From Mimachlamys varia (taxonomy: Eukaryota; Mollusca; Bivalvia; Pectinida; Pectinidae), in NCBI GenBank assembly GCA_947623455.1, contig OX392536.1:10411282-10475281 (forward strand): a DNA stretch of 64,000 nt, written 5' to 3'. Every line of letters starts with the position of its first letter. Position 1 is the stretch's first letter. The position numbers and the translations under genes are program-made. Shown here piece by piece: positions 8,984 through 21,100 of this stretch. Below the pieces are notes generated by a model. The model did not search any database. It saw nothing but the letters and a program-made list of their open reading frames with translations, and was not told where the DNA came from.

Positions 8984-9337
8984 GAGGCAGCTTCAAATAT
9001 TTACCAGCGAGCCGAAGGACGCTTCTAGAATATACCAGTGAGCCGAAAGAAGCTTCCAAAATATATCAGCGAGCCGAAGGACGCTTCACAAATATACCAG
9101 CGAGCCAAAGGACGCTTCAAAAATATACCAGCGAGCCAAAGGACGCTTCAAAAATATACAACGTGCCGAAGGAATCTTCAAAAATATACCAGTGAGCCGA
9201 AGGACGCTTCAAAAATATACCAGCGAGTCGAAGGAAGCTACAAAATATACCAGTGAGCCGAAGGACGTTTAAAAATATACTAGCCATCCGAAGGAAGCTT
9301 CAAAAAGATACCAGTGAGCCGAAGGACGCTTCAAATG
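8984..9337. repeat. 31-bp minisatellite, about 11 copies
   Basis: The unit is close to ACCAGCGAGCCGAAGGACGC followed by TTCAAAAATAT (31 bp; 30 bp in some copies). A partial unit at about 8984-9000 is followed by eleven units with scattered substitutions, mainly GCGAGCC/GTGAGCC, GACGC/GAAGC and small indels. Because 31 is not a multiple of three the frame rotates between units, so the plus-strand ORF at 9038-9256 is a by-product of the repeat. Confidence 0.93.
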
Positions 9338-9620
9338 GGCCGATTATGTTGAAAATTTGACAAATTGCTACGTTTGCACAGTCGCTGAACTACAAACCAT
9401 GAGGTAGCTTAGCATTTAACATTTCAAAGAGCTAAGTCTTGGTGCAAAAATTGACAAGTTCAATTTTTTCTTTCTTTCTTCTTTTCGCCATTTAGTTGTC
9501 TTTGTATTATACCAGAGCCATATACTATACGTCTCTGATTATACCTAAATCCCAATTACAAAACAAAAGCCAAAACAGATAGCGAATAGTATACATGGAA
9601 ATATAACACCCAACAGCTTT
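9338..9620. other. Left flank of the 1.7-kb array
   Basis: AT-rich unique sequence with a TTTCTTTCTTTCTTC-like run near 9467-9484. It ends at caacagcttt (9611-9620), directly against the first base of the array's transposon-like segment. Confidence 0.5.
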
Positions 9621-11324
9621 AGGAATCACACAACTAAATCAGCCTATCACGAAGTGTTTCATACGATTGTAGTCCCTACCGAAAATTTGTTCCGGCTAAG
9701 TACAGTGATTCTGAATAATCTAAATAGGTAATTGTTGACATATTCTGCATTGAATGAAATCTATAAATATTTGACTTTACAAAAATGTATACTTTTGGTA
9801 GATTTTGATATGTGATGGCGGATTGATATGGGGTCAAAAGTCAGATGGTGTTCCCGTCCCATTTCACTGGTTTGATATGTAAATTTCCAGTTGTCCGAAG
9901 CAGACGCCCGTAGCGAGCTAATATGCCACGAAACTTCTGATAAAATGTCATTTGAAGTCTTTGCCATGTATGTATCTGTGAATCCAGGCAGTTGTCACTA
10001 GTGTTGAACTTCAAATATTAAAGTTATTAGCTCTAAAGCTTAGTAATAACATATAGTAAATTATTTAGTTGTGTGAGTCCTTTAAGAGAACCAGCCATGT
10101 GCTCAATGAACTTGACCTCTATAACACTTTCTGTGCTTCCGGTTTTTTATTTTTTCAAAGACAACCATTGTAATTAAGTGTTAGCACATTTTTTTAGTAT
10201 GCAGATATATTTAACTTGAAAAAACCCTTCCAAATTAGCTAAAATCTGGCTAAACATGGCCCTATGTTGAAGCCTATATTGTTGGACTGACCCTTATACT
10301 CAGGTTTTAAATAAAGTTTAGTTCAATAACCTGTAATAATTGATATGCGTGTGTGTTAGAAGTACTTCGTTGATATATGTAGCAGGTTTTAGCATCCAAT
10401 AGAGATCTAGTCTAGTGTGTTGTCCTGCACAAACAGCACCCCCCCCTTCCTAGTTCCAACTCTGGCCAGTCATTCTTAGGCTTCTTTATCCATACAAATT
10501 ACAAATGTATGTGTTTTTTATAGCCAGAAGAAAGCAATAACTAGAACTAGTACGGAATAGGCTTGTATAAAAAATGTACACATGAAATTATATATGTGTA
10601 TGTGTCCCTTGTAGGTTTTGGTGGCTTAATCCAACTTAAAATTCCATATTTTCAGTTAATTGTAGGTATTTCTTTATTCCCGTCACAATATATACCTAAT
10701 TCAACATCTTGTTTATTGATTTAATGTGTTTGTAATCTTTGTTTACTCATACAATAAGCTGTTTATGGCATTACATCTCCCCTACCCCCAATATTCTCCC
10801 TGTAAAGTGGCCGCACCCCGGGGAGCTATAAGTGTTATATGTAAGCCTGTGTAATTGATAGATAAACAGTTAAGATGGATATCTAATAACCCTTTATGAC
10901 TCAAGTTTTCTGTAGAATTTTGGAGTTTTGTGTGAATTTTAAATGTGTTAAATTGTTAAAATTAAATAAAATTTACTTAAAATAAAAAATTAATTACTTC
11001 AGAGACTGTAAAATTAACAGAAAGTAAAATAACAAGATTTCTTTTCCAAAACTGTTGAGTGGTATGCGTATTTGATCTGTGGGCAAAATGTGAAATTGCT
11101 AATTGCGTGCTTAATTGAGGTGCTAGAGGTTAATGTTATGCAAAAGAAATGAAAAAATTCTGGTGCTAACTCTGAATAGCAAATGTACATCAGGTGCAAT
11201 AACTTGTGTTTTCTTCATAATTTATTATTCAATTTCAACCAAACTTCACCATTTTACTTGGAAATGTATATGCTTTCAAATAGTTAACTTTGTTTCAACA
11301 TCTTAAAGGTTTGGGACCCTTTAA

Positions 11325-11785
11325 AGGAATCACACAACTAAATCAGCCTATCACGAAGTGTTTCATACGATTGTAGTCCCTACCGAAAATTTGTTCCGGC
11401 TAAGTACAGTGATTCTGAATAATCTAAATAGGTAATTGTTGACATATTCTGCATTGAATGAAATCTATAAATATTTGACTTTACAAAAATGTATACTTTT
11501 GGTAGATTTTGATATGTGATGGCGGATTGATATGGGGTCAAAAGTCAGATGGTGTTCCCGTCCCATTTCACTGGTTTGATATGTAAATTTCCAGTTGTCC
11601 GAAGCAGACGCCCGTAGCGAGCTAATATGCCACGAAACTTCTGATAAAATGTCATTTGAAGTCTTTGCCATGTATGTATCTGTGAATCCAGGCAGTTGTC
11701 ACTAGTGTTGAACTTCAAATATTAAAGTTATTAGCTCTAAAGCTTAGTAATAACATATAGTAAATTATTTAGTTGTGTGAGTCCT
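11325..11785. mobile_element. 461-bp TTAA-flanked MITE embedded in each full unit (copy 2 shown)
   Basis: The segment starts AGGAATCACACAACTAAAT and ends ATTTAGTTGTGTGAGTCCT, inverted repeats of 19 bp with one mismatch (position 5). It is flanked by TTAA at 11321-11324 and 11786-11789. TTAA duplications are the hallmark of piggyBac and Kolobok transposases. No transposase is encoded, so it is non-autonomous. The segment is absent from copies 29 and 30, which independently marks its boundaries. The same element lies at offsets 1-461 of every other copy. The minus-strand 68-codon ORF (offsets 141-347) lies wholly inside it. Confidence 0.85.
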
Positions 11786-13028
11786 TTAAGAGAACCAGCC
11801 ATGTGCTCAATGAACTTGACCTCTATAACACTTTCTGTGCTTCCGGTTTTTTATTTTTTCAAAGACAACCATTGTAATTAAGTGTTAGCACATTTTTTTA
11901 GTATGCAGATATATTTAACTTGAAAAAACCCTTCCAAATTAGCTAAAATCTGGCTAAACATGGCCCTATGTTGAAGCCTATATTGTTGGACTGACCCTTA
12001 TACTCAGGTTTTAAATAAAGTTTAGTTCAATAACCTGTAATAATTGATATGCGTGTGTGTTAGAAGTACTTCGTTGATATATGTAGCAGGTTTTAGCATC
12101 CAATAGAGATCTAGTCTAGTGTGTTGTCCTGCACAAACAGCACCCCCCCCTTCCTAGTTCCAACTCTGGCCAGTCATTCTTAGGCTTCTTTATCCATACA
12201 AATTACAAATGTATGTGTTTTTTATAGCCAGAAGAAAGCAATAACTAGAACTAGTACGGAATAGGCTTGTATAAAAAATGTACACATGAAATTATATATG
12301 TGTATGTGTCCCTTGTAGGTTTTGGTGGCTTAATCCAACTTAAAATTCCATATTTTCAGTTAATTGTAGGTATTTCTTTATTCCCGTCACAATATATACC
12401 TAATTCAACATCTTGTTTATTGATTTAATGTGTTTGTAATCTTTGTTTACTCATACAATAAGCTGTTTATGGCATTACATCTCCCCTACCCCCAATATTC
12501 TCCCTGTAAAGTGGCCGCACCCCGGGGAGCTATAAGTGTTATATGTAAGCCTGTGTAATTGATAGATAAACAGTTAAGATGGATATCTAATAACCCTTTA
12601 TGACTCAAGTTTTCTGTAGAATTTTGGAGTTTTGTGTGAATTTTAAATGTGTTAAATTGTTAAAATTAAATAAAATTTACTTAAAATAAAAAATTAATTA
12701 CTTCAGAGACTGTAAAATTAACAGAAAGTAAAATAACAAGATTTCTTTTCCAAAACTGTTGAGTGGTATGCGTATTTGATCTGTGGGCAAAATGTGAAAT
12801 TGCTAATTGCGTGCTTAATTGAGGTGCTAGAGGTTAATGTTATGCAAAAGAAATGAAAAAATTCTGGTGCTAACTCTGAATAGCAAATGTACATCAGGTG
12901 CAATAACTTGTGTTTTCTTCATAATTTATTATTCAATTTCAACCAAACTTCACCATTTTACTTGGAAATGTATATGCTTTCAAATAGTTAACTTTGTTTC
13001 AACATCTTAAAGGTTTGGGACCCTTTAA
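11325..13028. repeat. Representative 1,704-bp unit (copy 2)
   Basis: Offsets within the unit: 1-461 transposon-like segment; 462-465 TTAA; 466-1704 core, ending gggaccctttaa. In the core are a C8 tract (offset about 818-825), AATAAA at offsets about 690 and 1345, a CCCCGGGG palindrome near 12521-12528, and a very AT-rich block (12630-12705). I find no pol III boxes, no splice-site arrangement I would defend, and no ORF above 70 codons. Confidence 0.9.
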
Positions 13029-16000
13029 AGGAATCACACAACTAAATCAGCCTATCACGAAGTGTTTCATACGATTGTAGTCCCTACCGAAAATTTGTTC
13101 CGGCTAAGTACAGTGATTCTGAATAATCTAAATAGGTAATTGTTGACATATTCTGCATTGAATGAAATCTATAAATATTTGACTTTACAAAAATGTATAC
13201 TTTTGGTAGATTTTGATATGTGATGGCGGATTGATATGGGGTCAAAAGTCAGATGGTGTTCCCGTCCCATTTCACTGGTTTGATATGTAAATTTCCAGTT
13301 GTCCGAAGCAGACGCCCGTAGCGAGCTAATATGCCACGAAACTTCTGATAAAATGTCATTTGAAGTCTTTGCCATGTATGTATCTGTGAATCCAGGCAGT
13401 TGTCACTAGTGTTGAACTTCAAATATTAAAGTTATTAGCTCTAAAGCTTAGTAATAACATATAGTAAATTATTTAGTTGTGTGAGTCCTTTAAGAGAACC
13501 AGCCATGTGCTCAATGAACTTGACCTCTATAACACTTTCTGTGCTTCCGGTTTTTTATTTTTTCAAAGACAACCATTGTAATTAAGTGTTAGCACATTTT
13601 TTTAGTATGCAGATATATTTAACTTGAAAAAACCCTTCCAAATTAGCTAAAATCTGGCTAAACATGGCCCTATGTTGAAGCCTATATTGTTGGACTGACC
13701 CTTATACTCAGGTTTTAAATAAAGTTTAGTTCAATAACCTGTAATAATTGATATGCGTGTGTGTTAGAAGTACTTCGTTGATATATGTAGCAGGTTTTAG
13801 CATCCAATAGAGATCTAGTCTAGTGTGTTGTCCTGCACAAACAGCACCCCCCCCTTCCTAGTTCCAACTCTGGCCAGTCATTCTTAGGCTTCTTTATCCA
13901 TACAAATTACAAATGTATGTGTTTTTTATAGCCAGAAGAAAGCAATAACTAGAACTAGTACGGAATAGGCTTGTATAAAAAATGTACACATGAAATTATA
14001 TATGTGTATGTGTCCCTTGTAGGTTTTGGTGGCTTAATCCAACTTAAAATTCCATATTTTCAGTTAATTGTAGGTATTTCTTTATTCCCGTCACAATATA
14101 TACCTAATTCAACATCTTGTTTATTGATTTAATGTGTTTGTAATCTTTGTTTACTCATACAATAAGCTGTTTATGGCATTACATCTCCCCTACCCCCAAT
14201 ATTCTCCCTGTAAAGTGGCCGCACCCCGGGGAGCTATAAGTGTTATATGTAAGCCTGTGTAATTGATAGATAAACAGTTAAGATGGATATCTAATAACCC
14301 TTTATGACTCAAGTTTTCTGTAGAATTTTGGAGTTTTGTGTGAATTTTAAATGTGTTAAATTGTTAAAATTAAATAAAATTTACTTAAAATAAAAAATTA
14401 ATTACTTCAGAGACTGTAAAATTAACAGAAAGTAAAATAACAAGATTTCTTTTCCAAAACTGTTGAGTGGTATGCGTATTTGATCTGTGGGCAAAATGTG
14501 AAATTGCTAATTGCGTGCTTAATTGAGGTGCTAGAGGTTAATGTTATGCAAAAGAAATGAAAAAATTCTGGTGCTAACTCTGAATAGCAAATGTACATCA
14601 GGTGCAATAACTTGTGTTTTCTTCATAATTTATTATTCAATTTCAACCAAACTTCACCATTTTACTTGGAAATGTATATGCTTTCAAATAGTTAACTTTG
14701 TTTCAACATCTTAAAGGTTTGGGACCCTTTAAAGGAATCACACAACTAAATCAGCCTATCACGAAGTGTTTCATACGATTGTAGTCCCTACCGAAAATTT
14801 GTTCCGGCTAAGTACAGTGATTCTGAATAATCTAAATAGGTAATTGTTGACATATTCTGCATTGAATGAAATCTATAAATATTTGACTTTACAAAAATGT
14901 ATACTTTTGGTAGATTTTGATATGTGATGGCGGATTGATATGGGGTCAAAAGTCAGATGGTGTTCCCGTCCCATTTCACTGGTTTGATATGTAAATTTCC
15001 AGTTGTCCGAAGCAGACGCCCGTAGCGAGCTAATATGCCACGAAACTTCTGATAAAATGTCATTTGAAGTCTTTGCCATGTATGTATCTGTGAATCCAGG
15101 CAGTTGTCACTAGTGTTGAACTTCAAATATTAAAGTTATTAGCTCTAAAGCTTAGTAATAACATATAGTAAATTATTTAGTTGTGTGAGTCCTTTAAGAG
15201 AACCAGCCATGTGCTCAATGAACTTGACCTCTATAACACTTTCTGTGCTTCCGGTTTTTTATTTTTTCAAAGACAACCATTGTAATTAAGTGTTAGCACA
15301 TTTTTTTAGTATGCAGATATATTTAACTTGAAAAAACCCTTCCAAATTAGCTAAAATCTGGCTAAACATGGCCCTATGTTGAAGCCTATATTGTTGGACT
15401 GACCCTTATACTCAGGTTTTAAATAAAGTTTAGTTCAATAACCTGTAATAATTGATATGCGTGTGTGTTAGAAGTACTTCGTTGATATATGTAGCAGGTT
15501 TTAGCATCCAATAGAGATCTAGTCTAGTGTGTTGTCCTGCACAAACAGCACCCCCCCCTTCCTAGTTCCAACTCTGGCCAGTCATTCTTAGGCTTCTTTA
15601 TCCATACAAATTACAAATGTATGTGTTTTTTATAGCCAGAAGAAAGCAATAACTAGAACTAGTACGGAATAGGCTTGTATAAAAAATGTACACATGAAAT
15701 TATATATGTGTATGTGTCCCTTGTAGGTTTTGGTGGCTTAATCCAACTTAAAATTCCATATTTTCAGTTAATTGTAGGTATTTCTTTATTCCCGTCACAA
15801 TATATACCTAATTCAACATCTTGTTTATTGATTTAATGTGTTTGTAATCTTTGTTTACTCATACAATAAGCTGTTTATGGCATTACATCTCCCCTACCCC
15901 CAATATTCTCCCTGTAAAGTGGCCGCACCCCGGGGAGCTATAAGTGTTATATGTAAGCCTGTGTAATTGATAGATAAACAGTTAAGATGGATATCTAATA

Positions 16001-16436
16001 ACCCTTTATGACTCAAGTTTTCTGTAGAATTTTGGAGTTTTGTGTGAATTTTAAATGTGTTAAATTGTTAAAATTAAATAAAATTTACTTAAAATAAAAA
16101 ATTAATTACTTCAGAGACTGTAAAATTAACAGAAAGTAAAATAACAAGATTTCTTTTCCAAAACTGTTGAGTGGTATGCGTATTTGATCTGTGGGCAAAA
16201 TGTGAAATTGCTAATTGCGTGCTTAATTGAGGTGCTAGAGGTTAATGTTATGCAAAAGAAATGAAAAAATTCTGGTGCTAACTCTGAATAGCAAATGTAC
16301 ATCAGGTGCAATAACTTGTGTTTTCTTCATAATTTATTATTCAATTTCAACCAAACTTCACCATTTTACTTGGAAATGTATATGCTTTCAAATAGTTAAC
16401 TTTGTTTCAACATCTTAAAGGTTTGGGACCCTTTAA

Positions 16437-18141
16437 AGGAATCACACAACTAAATCAGCCTATCACGAAGTGTTTCATACGATTGTAGTCCCTACCGAAA
16501 ATTTGTTCCGGCTAAGTACAGTGATTCTGAATAATCTAAATAGGTAATTGTTGACATATTCTGCATTGAATGAAATCTATAAATATTTGACTTTACAAAA
16601 ATGTATACTTTTGGTAGATTTTGATATGTGATGGCGGATTGATATGGGGTCAAAAGTCAGATGGTGTTCCCGTCCCATTTCACTGGTTTGATATGTAAAT
16701 TTCCAGTTGTCCGAAGCAGACGCCCGTAGCGAGCTTAATATGCCACGAAACTTCTGATAAAATGTCATTTGAAGTCTTTGCCATGTATGTATCTGTGAAT
16801 CCAGGCAGTTGTCACTAGTGTTGAACTTCAAATATTAAAGTTATTAGCTCTAAAGCTTAGTAATAACATATAGTAAATTATTTAGTTGTGTGAGTCCTTT
16901 AAGAGAACCAGCCATGTGCTCAATGAACTTGACCTCTATAACACTTTCTGTGCTTCCGGTTTTTTATTTTTTCAAAGACAACCATTGTAATTAAGTGTTA
17001 GCACATTTTTTTAGTATGCAGATATATTTAACTTGAAAAAACCCTTCCAAATTAGCTAAAATCTGGCTAAACATGGCCCTATGTTGAAGCCTATATTGTT
17101 GGACTGACCCTTATACTCAGGTTTTAAATAAAGTTTAGTTCAATAACCTGTAATAATTGATATGCGTGTGTGTTAGAAGTACTTCGTTGATATATGTAGC
17201 AGGTTTTAGCATCCAATAGAGATCTAGTCTAGTGTGTTGTCCTGCACAAACAGCACCCCCCCCTTCCTAGTTCCAACTCTGGCCAGTCATTCTTAGGCTT
17301 CTTTATCCATACAAATTACAAATGTATGTGTTTTTTATAGCCAGAAGAAAGCAATAACTAGAACTAGTACGGAATAGGCTTGTATAAAAAATGTACACAT
17401 GAAATTATATATGTGTATGTGTCCCTTGTAGGTTTTGGTGGCTTAATCCAACTTAAAATTCCATATTTTCAGTTAATTGTAGGTATTTCTTTATTCCCGT
17501 CACAATATATACCTAATTCAACATCTTGTTTATTGATTTAATGTGTTTGTAATCTTTGTTTACTCATACAATAAGCTGTTTATGGCATTACATCTCCCCT
17601 ACCCCCAATATTCTCCCTGTAAAGTGGCCGCACCCCGGGGAGCTATAAGTGTTATATGTAAGCCTGTGTAATTGATAGATAAACAGTTAAGATGGATATC
17701 TAATAACCCTTTATGACTCAAGTTTTCTGTAGAATTTTGGAGTTTTGTGTGAATTTTAAATGTGTTAAATTGTTAAAATTAAATAAAATTTACTTAAAAT
17801 AAAAAATTAATTACTTCAGAGACTGTAAAATTAACAGAAAGTAAAATAACAAGATTTCTTTTCCAAAACTGTTGAGTGGTATGCGTATTTGATCTGTGGG
17901 CAAAATGTGAAATTGCTAATTGCGTGCTTAATTGAGGTGCTAGAGGTTAATGTTATGCAAAAGAAATGAAAAAATTCTGGTGCTAACTCTGAATAGCAAA
18001 TGTACATCAGGTGCAATAACTTGTGTTTTCTTCATAATTTATTATTCAATTTCAACCAAACTTCACCATTTTACTTGGAAATGTATATGCTTTCAAATAG
18101 TTAACTTTGTTTCAACATCTTAAAGGTTTGGGACCCTTTAA
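16437..18141. repeat. Copy 5, 1,705 bp: extra T
   Basis: Reads gagcttaatatg at about 16732-16743 where other copies read gagctaatatg. The extra base shifts the frame of the small minus-strand ORF, giving an 84-codon version here with a different start, which argues against coding constraint. Confidence 0.9.
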
Positions 18142-21100
18142 AGGAATCACACAACTAAATCAGCCTATCACGAAGTGTTTCATACGATTGTAGTCCCTAC
18201 CGAAAATTTGTTCCGGCTAAGTACAGTGATTCTGAATAATCTAAATAGGTAATTGTTGACATATTCTGCATTGAATGAAATCTATAAATATTTGACTTTA
18301 CAAAAATGTATACTTTTGGTAGATTTTGATATGTGATGGCGGATTGATATGGGGTCAAAAGTCAGATGGTGTTCCCGTCCCATTTCACTGGTTTGATATG
18401 TAAATTTCCAGTTGTCCGAAGCAGACGCCCGTAGCGAGCTAATATGCCACGAAACTTCTGATAAAATGTCATTTGAAGTCTTTGCCATGTATGTATCTGT
18501 GAATCCAGGCAGTTGTCACTAGTGTTGAACTTCAAATATTAAAGTTATTAGCTCTAAAGCTTAGTAATAACATATAGTAAATTATTTAGTTGTGTGAGTC
18601 CTTTAAGAGAACCAGCCATGTGCTCAATGAACTTGACCTCTATAACACTTTCTGTGCTTCCGGTTTTTTATTTTTTCAAAGACAACCATTGTAATTAAGT
18701 GTTAGCACATTTTTTTAGTATGCAGATATATTTAACTTGAAAAAACCCTTCCAAATTAGCTAAAATCTGGCTAAACATGGCCCTATGTTGAAGCCTATAT
18801 TGTTGGACTGACCCTTATACTCAGGTTTTAAATAAAGTTTAGTTCAATAACCTGTAATAATTGATATGCGTGTGTGTTAGAAGTACTTCGTTGATATATG
18901 TAGCAGGTTTTAGCATCCAATAGAGATCTAGTCTAGTGTGTTGTCCTGCACAAACAGCACCCCCCCCTTCCTAGTTCCAACTCTGGCCAGTCATTCTTAG
19001 GCTTCTTTATCCATACAAATTACAAATGTATGTGTTTTTTATAGCCAGAAGAAAGCAATAACTAGAACTAGTACGGAATAGGCTTGTATAAAAAATGTAC
19101 ACATGAAATTATATATGTGTATGTGTCCCTTGTAGGTTTTGGTGGCTTAATCCAACTTAAAATTCCATATTTTCAGTTAATTGTAGGTATTTCTTTATTC
19201 CCGTCACAATATATACCTAATTCAACATCTTGTTTATTGATTTAATGTGTTTGTAATCTTTGTTTACTCATACAATAAGCTGTTTATGGCATTACATCTC
19301 CCCTACCCCCAATATTCTCCCTGTAAAGTGGCCGCACCCCGGGGAGCTATAAGTGTTATATGTAAGCCTGTGTAATTGATAGATAAACAGTTAAGATGGA
19401 TATCTAATAACCCTTTATGACTCAAGTTTTCTGTAGAATTTTGGAGTTTTGTGTGAATTTTAAATGTGTTAAATTGTTAAAATTAAATAAAATTTACTTA
19501 AAATAAAAAATTAATTACTTCAGAGACTGTAAAATTAACAGAAAGTAAAATAACAAGATTTCTTTTCCAAAACTGTTGAGTGGTATGCGTATTTGATCTG
19601 TGGGCAAAATGTGAAATTGCTAATTGCGTGCTTAATTGAGGTGCTAGAGGTTAATGTTATGCAAAAGAAATGAAAAAATTCTGGTGCTAACTCTGAATAG
19701 CAAATGTACATCAGGTGCAATAACTTGTGTTTTCTTCATAATTTATTATTCAATTTCAACCAAACTTCACCATTTTACTTGGAAATGTATATGCTTTCAA
19801 ATAGTTAACTTTGTTTCAACATCTTAAAGGTTTGGGACCCTTTAAAGGAATCACACAACTAAATCAGCCTATCACGAAGTGTTTCATACGATTGTAGTCC
19901 CTACCGAAAATTTGTTCCGGCTAAGTACAGTGATTCTGAATAATCTAAATAGGTAATTGTTGACATATTCTGCATTGAATGAAATCTATAAATATTTGAC
20001 TTTACAAAAATGTATACTTTTGGTAGATTTTGATATGTGATGGCGGATTGATATGGGGTCAAAAGTCAGATGGTGTTCCCGTCCCATTTCACTGGTTTGA
20101 TATGTAAATTTCCAGTTGTCCGAAGCAGACGCCCGTAGCGAGCTAATATGCCACGAAACTTCTGATAAAATGTCATTTGAAGTCTTTGCCATGTATGTAT
20201 CTGTGAATCCAGGCAGTTGTCACTAGTGTTGAACTTCAAATATTAAAGTTATTAGCTCTAAAGCTTAGTAATAACATATAGTAAATTATTTAGTTGTGTG
20301 AGTCCTTTAAGAGAACCAGCCATGTGCTCAATGAACTTGACCTCTATAACACTTTCTGTGCTTCCGGTTTTTTATTTTTTCAAAGACAACCATTGTAATT
20401 AAGTGTTAGCACATTTTTTTAGTATGCAGATATATTTAACTTGAAAAAACCCTTCCAAATTAGCTAAAATCTGGCTAAACATGGCCCTATGTTGAAGCCT
20501 ATATTGTTGGACTGACCCTTATACTCAGGTTTTAAATAAAGTTTAGTTCAATAACCTGTAATAATTGATATGCGTGTGTGTTAGAAGTACTTCGTTGATA
20601 TATGTAGCAGGTTTTAGCATCCAATAGAGATCTAGTCTAGTGTGTTGTCCTGCACAAACAGCACCCCCCCCTTCCTAGTTCCAACTCTGGCCAGTCATTC
20701 TTAGGCTTCTTTATCCATACAAATTACAAATGTATGTGTTTTTTATAGCCAGAAGAAAGCAATAACTAGAACTAGTACGGAATAGGCTTGTATAAAAAAT
20801 GTACACATGAAATTATATATGTGTATGTGTCCCTTGTAGGTTTTGGTGGCTTAATCCAACTTAAAATTCCATATTTTCAGTTAATTGTAGGTATTTCTTT
20901 ATTCCCGTCACAATATATACCTAATTCAACATCTTGTTTATTGATTTAATGTGTTTGTAATCTTTGTTTACTCATACAATAAGCTGTTTATGGCATTACA
21001 TCTCCCCTACCCCCAATATTCTCCCTGTAAAGTGGCCGCACCCCGGGGAGCTATAAGTGTTATATGTAAGCCTGTGTAATTGATAGATAAACAGTTAAGA

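Noticed and set aside
9038..9256. Plus-strand ORF with repeated peptide
   Set aside because: It is the 31-bp minisatellite read through a rotating frame.
9761..9967. Minus-strand 68-codon ORF repeated in each full unit (about 30 copies)
   Set aside because: It lies inside the MITE segment and is identical across copies because the DNA is identical. A single-base insertion in copy 5 changes its reading frame, and copies 29 and 30 lack it. No domain, signal or start context supports a gene.
11014..11199. Minus-strand 61-codon Cys/His-rich ORF repeated in every copy with a complete core
   Set aside because: Considered as a possible small secreted or zinc-binding peptide, but there is no regular Cys spacing, signal peptide or homology I recognise, and conservation is fully explained by array homogenisation.
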